A stretch of 64,000 nt of DNA, taken from Trachythela sp. YZ-2020 (taxonomy: Eukaryota; Cnidaria; Anthozoa; Malacalcyonacea; Clavulariidae). Of this stretch, positions 57,637-64,000 are shown one piece after another (within the stretch, counting starts at the first letter, position 1; every line of letters begins with the position of its first letter). Made by a program: the position numbers and the translations under genes. The stretch covers positions 1,353,501-1,417,500 of the forward strand of contig JADLSH010000138.1 in the NCBI GenBank assembly GCA_016169945.1. The letters run 5' to 3'. The notes under the pieces were generated by a model. It worked only from the letters and a program-made list of their open reading frames with translations. It was not told where the DNA came from and ran no database searches.

Positions 57637-58377
57637 CTACTTACTAACTGAGCGTGAGGTCTGTACGGTAAAATATCAAGCTGAGGTCTTGCTGTATTGA
57701 CCGAGCGATAGCGAGGTCAATACAGCAAGACCGAGGCTTGATATTTTACCGTACAGACCGAACAGTCGAAGTTAGTAAGTTGTTTATTATATGGCATTTC
57801 AGACAACAAAAAACAATTCATTTTGCCAAAAATTGGTCACGCGAGGGCAAAGTACAAAGTCCGAAACTCAAAGCCGGTCATTTTCAAATGTCAAAATAAT
57901 TTCAATGATACGAATTTGTCTTAGTTTTTTACAAATTTATCTAATCTTAGCTTAGTAAAACTACTCTACAGTACCATTTATAGAATAAAATATAAAATTA
58001 ATAGAAAATATAGTGATATTGAGCTATCGGATCAAGGACAAAAACAACTTTGCATGTTCGAAAAAACAAAATTATTCTTGACTGTTTTAGTTAAAAAACA
58101 TCGTAAAATTTACCTTAATATTTCGACTTGAGCCAACAAAACTTGATTTTATCCCTTGTAGTTATCCCTTTTCCGTATTTTCCGTTTATTTTTCATTGTT
58201 TTAAATTATTTTTAAGGATTTTTTAATGCTTTTATTGCTTTGAAATGTGTTCAAGTCGTCGCAGGGCAATAAGAATACCGTATTGCCCGTGGGCAATACG
58301 GGAAAATCCTGCCTCGTCAGCGACCAATCAGATTGCGAGATTTACCAAAACAAGCACTTGCCATATAATAAATATTA
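57637..58377. repeat. 741-bp repeat R, copy 2 (intact)
   Basis: Starts CTACTTACTAACTGAG and ends GCCATATAATAAATA. It carries the same hairpin (57658-57759), a second inner palindrome TACCGTATTGCCCGTGGGCA near 58275, and GACCAATCAGATTGCGAG near its end. It has no ORF. Confidence 0.93.
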
Positions 58378-58765
58378 TTAATATATATATATTATTCACC
58401 GATATTCACCGAGCCTGAGGCGAATAATTGTTTAAGTAAAATTACATAGGTGATTATTTGGAAAAAAATAAAAAATGCACATTTCAAAAATATTTTAATT
58501 GAATAATTACAATAAAAGCGGCTTAATTCAATCCTTGCTGTTGTTTGCTCGAAACGTCATGTAATAATTTCGTATTATCAATAATTCGCCATGCAAATGA
58601 TGCAATATTTTCGTTTTGAATCATTGTTCGAATTGAAGCAATGTTTGAAGCTATTCGCCTATTCACTGCATAATACAAGCTCTATGGATTTATGTAAGTC
58701 CAATAATTTGAATATATATACAACGCTATATTTAGTCCTACTCGTCACAGTTCTTAGTTGGATCA

Positions 58766-59277
58766 CAGAGTAGAAACTATACAGAGGTGGAACTCAGCCT
58801 AAAAAGTGTAACCGGCCGCTATTCTGTCTGATGATGACTTTAATATAGAGTCGAAAATTTACAGTCTCTCAAACTCGTCTTGTTTTATTCATATTTTGAA
58901 TTTCAAAATGACATTATTCTTCGGAATTTGTTTTTTTCTTTATTTTCTTAAATTGTCGGCCGGCCGCGATGTTCCTTAGCCAGTGCGGTAACGAGAGGCA
59001 TTCACCCCCCGAACAAGATATTTTCGGAAAATAACCGGCATAAGAAACCCTTGTTATTTTCTTTATAACGGTTTGCCTTGACTGAAGTTGTGGTTAACAG
59101 CATTAAATAGTTAACTCGAATTTTTGCGGTATTTTTACGTCTAAAAATGCCCGCCATTTTGAATGTTTTCGGGGGAGGGGGATGAGGGCCTCTCCTTTGC
59201 GCACTGGCTAAGCATCGGTTACGCTCAAAACAGTAGGATTTGATACACAGTTCCATCTCTGTATAGTTTCTACTCTG
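58766..59277. mobile_element. MITE with CAGAGTAGAAAC ends
   Basis: The inverted ends CAGAGTAGAAACTATACAGA and its complement are about 28 bp. They are hAT-like in form, but the 8 bp on either side do not match (TTGGATCA and TGTTACAA). A second pair of complementary segments (GGCCGGCCGCGATGTTCC) lies inside. It abuts the right end of family F copy 2. Confidence 0.65.
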
Positions 59278-59510
59278 TGTTACAATTCCCAAACGCTGAA
59301 GGAGTGCGCTCGTTGAACCACGTTCCGGTCAGGTAAGCTCATGAATATATTAATATTTTATGTCCTACTTGTAAATATTCAGTACCTTGTTTAGAATTAA
59401 GTAGTTTCATTTATTGAATAATGATTTTCGCGGAGATAAGCAGTATATAAATGTAATCCCAAACGCTCCGTGCCAGTGTTGGTAGGGATATTAAGTTAAT
59501 AACAACACAA

Positions 59511-59635
59511 AGCTTCGGATTGAGAGGGATTCAACTGAAATATACAAGCAAACCGTACCTGAAAAAACAAGTAAAACCTCGAAGTTTGGCTTGTATTTTT
59601 CGGTAGTTGAATCTCTGTTAATCCGAAGCTTTCTT
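59511..59635. repeat. Hairpin repeat around AAAGCTTCGGATT
   Basis: AAAGCTTCGGATTGAGAGG and GATTCAACTGAAA are complementary to TTCGGTAGTTGAATC and TAATCCGAAGCTTT about 100 bp later. It is non-coding foldback sequence. Confidence 0.75.
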
Positions 59636-59683
59636 TCAGTATATAAATGTGTCTGTTTGCCTAATTATATTATATATCGTACT

Positions 59684-60170
59684 TGAAGGGTTTTGTAGAT
59701 GGAAAATTATTGAGTGTAAATTATATACATTTATTAGACCTAACCATGAACAGCTGCGAAAAATGCAACTATAGGTCCCTGGCAGGAATTGAATCTGCAG
59801 CCCTGCGATTCCGGTGCAGCGCTCTAACCAACTGAGCTACAGAGTCCAGTTGTCGAGCTCTAACCACAAGTTCATGTATATATACTAGGGTACTGCCAAG
59901 TTAAGTTGTGGGTAAATATCTAGATTTTGTTGGCATCCCACTCGATTGAATAATAATTGAAGGGTTTTGCAGATGGAAAAACACTGAGTGTAAATTATAT
60001 ACATTTATTAGACCTAGCCAGGAAGAGCTGCGAAAAATGCAACTATAGGTCCCTGGCAGGAATCGAATCTGCGGCCCTGCGATTTTTCGCAGCTGTTCCT
60101 GGCTAAGTCTAATAAATGTATATAATTTACACTCAATAATTTTCCATCAACAAAACACTTCAATTATTTG
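59684..60170 (-). mobile_element. SINE family 1: one good copy and two fragments
   Basis: On minus, 59850-59770 reads GACTCTGTAGCTCAGTTGGT (A box), then TTAGAGCGCTGCACCGGAAT and GATTCAATTCC (B box), i.e. a tRNA-like head. The tail carries GTAATTTACACTCAAT-type sequence. A second partial copy starts at about 59957 and meets an inverted third piece near 60080, making a small palindrome. The anticodon stem has a mismatch, so this is not a functional tRNA. Confidence 0.75.
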
Positions 60171-60344
60171 CCTATCGAATCTTCCCACAGTCAGTTTAAA
60201 GTATACCAACTAAGTATTTAATCATAGCATGCCAACTTGAGTAAAAGAAAATAAATTGATCTTGTCCACCCTAATTTTTGACGTAATAAGGAAAAACGCA
60301 ATATCAGTGTCAACACTCATTGTTCAGTAGTCATACAGAATCAT

Positions 60345-60538
60345 TAACTTTGACTATGATTGAGAAAAATTCTGTGTGAAAATCTTTTCTCAGCTAAGAA
60401 TAAGGTAGGTTTAACAATATAAGCACTTCGGAGCAAAAAAAACCCCAAAAACAAGTTAAATAGAATAAATAATCCACTCCTTAGCTAGGCGCCATATTGA
60501 ATTTTGCGACCGCGTCGGGAAAGGCCTAATCAGAGCAT
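60345..60538. repeat. Outer inverted repeat, right partner
   Basis: Complement of 49652-49885, with GATTGAGAAAAATTCTGTGT, GAATCTTTTCTC-like and CACTCCTTAGCTAGGCGCC segments. Confidence 0.75.
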
Positions 60539-60736
60539 CCTGAAAAAATGGCGGCGATCGATTGCGAAATATGGTGATTTCTTGAATTTTCGAACAAGAA
60601 ATACTCGAAAACTGCAGGTTTTTCGAAGTGCAAACAAGCGGATTTGGACTTTGTATGATTAATCCTAATTATTTATCTTGTTTTATAGTAGTGCCCGAGT
60701 CTCTAAGGAAACATATAATGGTGTCTATATTATTAC

Positions 60737-61041
60737 CTTGCCAGTTTGTCCAAGTCCATAACCAAGTACCAGACAATCTTGACCATTAATGAAGTCCCTG
60801 ACAACATCTAAAGATGTACCCTCAAATAATTCGCTTTGTTTCGTCTTGGGTCCAAAGACTCGTGAAAAAGTAAACCGATGATCTTTTGTGGGATCGCTCG
60901 ACTGATGTTTGAACGCGAAGGATGTTTCTGGCGGATGTACAACAATTGTGTGCAAATTCTCTATTTCTAAACAACCTTCGAATCCCCAGTATTGCTAGGT
61001 TTTACACGCAGAAATATTTTCATTGGTTCGCTGTTGAAGTC
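60737..61041 (-). pseudogene. Kinesin-6 (KIF20-like) motor-domain exon with frameshift
   Basis: Between a TTTACAG acceptor and an AAG|GTAATA donor the minus strand encodes EPMKIFLRVKPSNTGDSK. After a one-base shift near 60977 it continues GCLEIENLHTIVVHPPETSF, HRFTFSRVFGPKTKQSELFE and DFINGQDCLVLGYGLGQTGK. The order matches the start of a KIF20-type motor: an ENxxTxVxxxPxxSFA strand, a FTFSxxFGP segment and the ATP-binding loop. The loop reads GLGQTGK, where kinesin-6 usually has a TNSGKT-type loop. No other kinesin exons were seen. This may be a lone decayed exon, or a live gene with an error or polymorphism in a G run (AAGG for AAGGG). Confidence 0.7.
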
Positions 61042-61190
61042 CTGTAAATGGTTTCTTTTTACTTGATGCATCACTGCTCCTTAATTTCTTGCCCTATGTA
61101 ATCACAGTTAATAGAAGGAGACTGGTTAGGCTAGCCTGAGTGACGTCAGACATATCTTATTGTTCACTTTTTATTTTGGTCATGTGACCA

Positions 61191-61405
61191 TGTAGGACCC
61201 CTGCCCTACAGCGGTGAAATATAACGTAATAATCGCGCGCGGACAGACAGTGCGAGAAACTCGCGGGACAACAAGAGAGAAACACATGTTTTGTAAGGAC
61301 AGTCTTTGAGAAAAGTTTGAGCTTATTTTGTATATTTTAACATTACATTTCGTCAATATTATCAACGCGTTTATGTAGTTTTGGAGAAGGGAAGTAGGGG
61401 TAACA
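61191..61405 (+). repeat. Probable 5' LTR of Gypsy element
   Basis: Starts TGTAGGACCCCTGCCCTACA and ends GGGGTAACA just before the primer site, so it has TG...CA ends. The 5' border is a guess because the 3' LTR is outside the window. Confidence 0.6.
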
Positions 61406-61408
61406 TTT

Positions 61409-61426
61409 TGGCGCCCAACGTGGGGC
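61409..61426 (+). promoter_or_regulatory. Primer-binding site, tRNA-Lys type
   Basis: TGGCGCCCAACGTGGGGC, complementary to the 3' end of the tRNA-Lys(1,2) type primer, placed three bases after the LTR. Confidence 0.85.
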
Positions 61427-61534
61427 TGCGATCGGATTTAAGGGATGCGATTGAAGTCGATTGTGAAGGAAATATAAAGCACATTTTATAAACACGTCGG
61501 TGGGACGAGCAGCGTTTTTGGCTTGGTTTTCGAC

Positions 61535-61633
61535 ATGGAAAATACCGAGGAGCTACTTTATAGAAATGATGTTGATGGGTTGGTGAAATTGGCCGAAAAA
61601 ATAAAGAGAATTATCGGAACTGGTCGAGACTGA
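61535..61633 (+). pseudogene. gag remnant of the Gypsy element
   Basis: ATG at 61535 opens 32 codons (MENTEELLYRNDVDGLVKLA onward) to a TGA. A Gypsy gag of several hundred codons is expected. The sequence passes directly into protease-like coding, so most of gag is deleted. Confidence 0.55.
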
Positions 61634-61635
61634 CC

Positions 61636-64000
61636 TAACGCTCACAGCAGCAAATGGTAGTGTTATACCTTATATTGGTTGGGTTGAATTTGCTTTTACA
61701 CTGTCTTCAAAGTATCTGTTCCATTTTTGGTCACTTGTGAAACTATGGAGTACCCTATAGTAGGTTACAATGTTACTGAGGAAATATTGAAAAATAAACA
61801 TGATGATTTATTACCAGAAGTTCAATCATCATTTCTTGGCCTTGACAACGGAGCAGCACAAACACTCGTAAACTTTGTTCAGAGTATTGACAGTGATTAT
61901 TTATGCAATGTAAAAACAAGTAAGAAAGATGTTGTAGTACCAGGGGGACAACAGGTAAAGATTCAGTGTCGAGTTAACACAGGTCCAATTTGTGGGACGC
62001 CCCCAGTTTTATTTGAACCAGATGAAACACTGCCTTGGCCCTCGAGCCTAGAATTAAGTGAAACATTGTTGACAGTAAAAAAGGAGAAGACTAATTTTAT
62101 TGAGGTGCATGTGAATAACCGAACGAAGCACGACGTTGTTATTAAACGTCGGACAGTTCTAGGTCGATTACAACTTGTGCGGTCCGTAACCTCAATACCA
62201 GTTAAACTAAAGGAGGAAAGCACAGAGAATGATTCTCAGTTAGATCCAACTGACAGAGCTAATGAATGCTCAGTTTCTGTTAGTAATGAAACTCAGTTTT
62301 CTGAGGTGAACGTTGCTCAACACATCAAGAACATTGATTTAAAGGGATTAACACCAGAACAAAAGTTAGTTGCACTTAGGATGTTAACTGAAGAGGCGGA
62401 TGCATTTTCAAAGAATGACGATGATATTGGGTGCATCCTGATCTAACAGTAACAATCAAATTAAACAATGAAACTCCAGTTCAAAAGAACTATACTGCAG
62501 TTCCAAGACCTATTTATCCGGAGGTCAAGAGTTATGTTGAAGATCCGTTGAATAATCCCCTTATAGTTCGCCGGTGGTATGTGTAAGAAAAAAGGATCAA
62601 ACACTTCGGCTATGCATTGACTATCGAGAACTAAATAGGAAAAGCATCCCAGATCGCCATCCCATACCAAGGATCCAAGATACACTTGACAGTCTTGGAG
62701 GAAATTCTTGGTTCTCAGTATTGGATCAAGGGAAGGCATATCACCAAGGCTTTGTAAGTGAAGAAAGCCAACCCTTAACTGCCTTTATAACACCTTGGGG
62801 TTTATACGAGTGGGTACGGATCCCATTCGGTCTCTGTAATGTCCCAGCGGCTTTCCAAAGATTCATGGAAAACCGTTTGGATGATTTGCGGGACACAATT
62901 TGTATTCCGTACCTGGACGATGTTATCGTATTTAGTTCCACGTTTGAAGACCACCTGGAACATCTTAGGAAAGTATTCCAGCGTTTACATGAACATGGGG
63001 TAAAACTAAAACCAAGAAAATGTAAATTATTTGAGAGAGAAGTAGTGTTCTTGGGACGTATTGTTTCAGAAAGCGGTTATCGACTTGACCCTGCGGGAGT
63101 GGACGCCATTCATAATTTAAAGTCCTCTCCTCCTAAAAACGTCGGTGATGTTAGGCGTTTAATGGGACTGCTAAATTGTTATCGGAGATACATTCCAAAT
63201 TTCTCTAGAAAAGCAAAACCAATTTACGACCTAATTAAGAGTGACAGAGAAGACGCAGGGAGTAATAGTAAATCAAAAGGACAACTGCCCTCGGGTACTC
63301 TTGTTCAATGGACTAAAGATCATCAAACCATTCTTGAAGATCTATTAGATCATTTGGTTGACACACATAATGAATCATATATTGTGTGCGCCGATGCGTC
63401 TGAAGAGGGACTGGGAGCGGTCCTGTATCAACGTCAAAATGGTCAAACAAGAGTGATCGCGTATGCCTCTCGAAGCTTGACACCTGCCGAAAGAAATTAC
63501 CATCATCATTCGGGCAAATTAGAATTCCTTGCCCTCAAGTGGGCGATCTGTGATCATTTCCGTGACTATCTATATTATGCCGCGGAATTTACAGTCTATA
63601 CGGATAATAACCCACTCACGTACGTCTTGTCCTCCGCAAAACTAAATGCGACTGGGCTACGTTGGGTTGGAGAGCTGGCAGATTTCCATTTCACCATTAA
63701 ATATCGTCCTGGTAAAGTGAACACAGATGCCGATGCATTATCAAGGTTGTCACTAAACGTTGACAGTTACTTAGATTTATGCACTGAGGAGCTCACGGAG
63801 GACACTCTTCAAGCCGTTGTATCATCTAGTTTGGAACAGGAAGAGTGTAACATCAACTGGATTACAGCTCTCACTACGAATCCGGATGTGTTGGAAGAAG
63901 ATATGAACTATATTGAAAATGTTTCCGTCAACACCATTTCATGTGATGAAATAGCGCTAGCCCAAAGAGAAGACACGACAATCAGCAAAGTGATCAAGTG
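61636..64000 (+). pseudogene. Ty3/Gypsy pol: protease edge, RT, RNase H (runs off edge)
   Basis: LTAANGSVIPYIGWVEFAF is the flap region of the aspartic protease; its catalytic DTG is missing. After a shift near 61698 a 240-codon frame runs to 62446, starting near MEYPIVGYNV. Shifts near 62435 and 62560 lead to a frame open from 62568 to the window end. It holds [32 protein letters not shown] (first catalytic Asp) and [11 protein letters not shown] (catalytic YLDD, about 62909). RNase H follows with [27 protein letters not shown] and [11 protein letters not shown], then ADALSRL of the linker. Integrase would lie beyond the window. Three shifts and the gag loss make this copy inactive. Confidence 0.88.

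Larger units (their letters stand above)
51260..58765. mobile_element. Inverted-repeat family F, copy 2, enclosing the nest
   Basis: The left arm (51263-51500: AATCCAACTAAGAACTGTGA onward) and the right arm (58528-58762, ending GTCACAGTTCTTAGTTGGAT) are complements and match copy 1. Near the left centre a short inverted scrap (51510-51566) repeats CAATCCTTGCTGTTGTTT. The AT-rich centre was the target of the 741-bp repeat pair. Confidence 0.75.

Noticed and set aside
51655..58377. R copies as LTRs of a retroelement
   Set aside because: No TG...CA ends, no primer site or polypurine tract, no RT between them. The element inside has its own inverted ends and ATA duplication, and the empty R-R junction can be rebuilt.
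59770..59850. Functional tRNA gene on minus
   Set aside because: A and B boxes are present, but the anticodon stem has a mismatch and the unit is a multi-copy SINE head.

Overview
This is an AT-rich, repeat-dense window from a metazoan nuclear genome. It has GT-AG introns, a Golgi-type sulfotransferase gene, a TTC33-type TPR gene and a kinesin-6 exon. It also carries a broad set of animal transposons: Penelope-like, L2/CR1-like LINEs, Ty3/Gypsy, hAT, PIF/Harbinger, pogo, CACTA-like and Academ-like. An invertebrate is likely, and a cnidarian or similar marine invertebrate is my best guess. That placement is an inference, because no taxon-specific marker is present.

Host genes. (1) A complete four-exon sulfotransferase gene on the minus strand (14814 to 1707) splices in phase into a 369-residue type II membrane protein. 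Its first intron holds LINE and MITE debris; its third holds a 2.9-kb minisatellite of 21-bp units. (2) The 5' part of a TTC33-like TPR gene, also minus strand, has exons at 40813-40563, 38695-38614 and 34865-34734. Its first intron is of the rarer GC-AG type, and its 3' exons were not found. (3) One kinesin-6 (KIF20-like) motor exon lies at 61041-60737 with a one-base frameshift. (4) A possible frameshifted first exon of unknown function lies near 1394-1060.

Mobile DNA by region. 0.3-8.6 kb: MITEs, a SINE and the minisatellite. 9-11.9 kb: a decayed LINE, a hAT MITE and an 8-bp-TSD MITE. 15.3-18.3 kb: a hAT MITE, then an internally deleted Harbinger element holding a LINE tail. 18.9-20.5 kb: a pogo-type transposase split by a TA-flanked MITE. 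20.9-26.2 kb: two divergent Penelope-like remnants around a 2.7-kb giant inverted repeat. 26-34.2 kb: a recent 1.87-kb tandem duplication whose second copy is split by a 4.5-kb CACTA-like element. That element carries its own intact two-exon gene. 35-42.8 kb: nested MITEs and a second Harbinger element. 45-51 kb: MITEs, an (ATTAC)n array and inverted-repeat family copies. 51.2-58.8 kb: a nest whose core is a 5.2-kb Academ-like transposon with an XPG/FEN-like motif, inserted into a tandem pair of 741-bp hairpin-bearing repeats. 61.2-64 kb: a Gypsy retrotransposon running off the right edge.

Most insertions can be dated relative to each other, because target duplications are exact and three have an intact or reconstructable empty site in the window. 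Transposon genes are mostly broken; the sulfotransferase and the small gene in the CACTA-like element are not.
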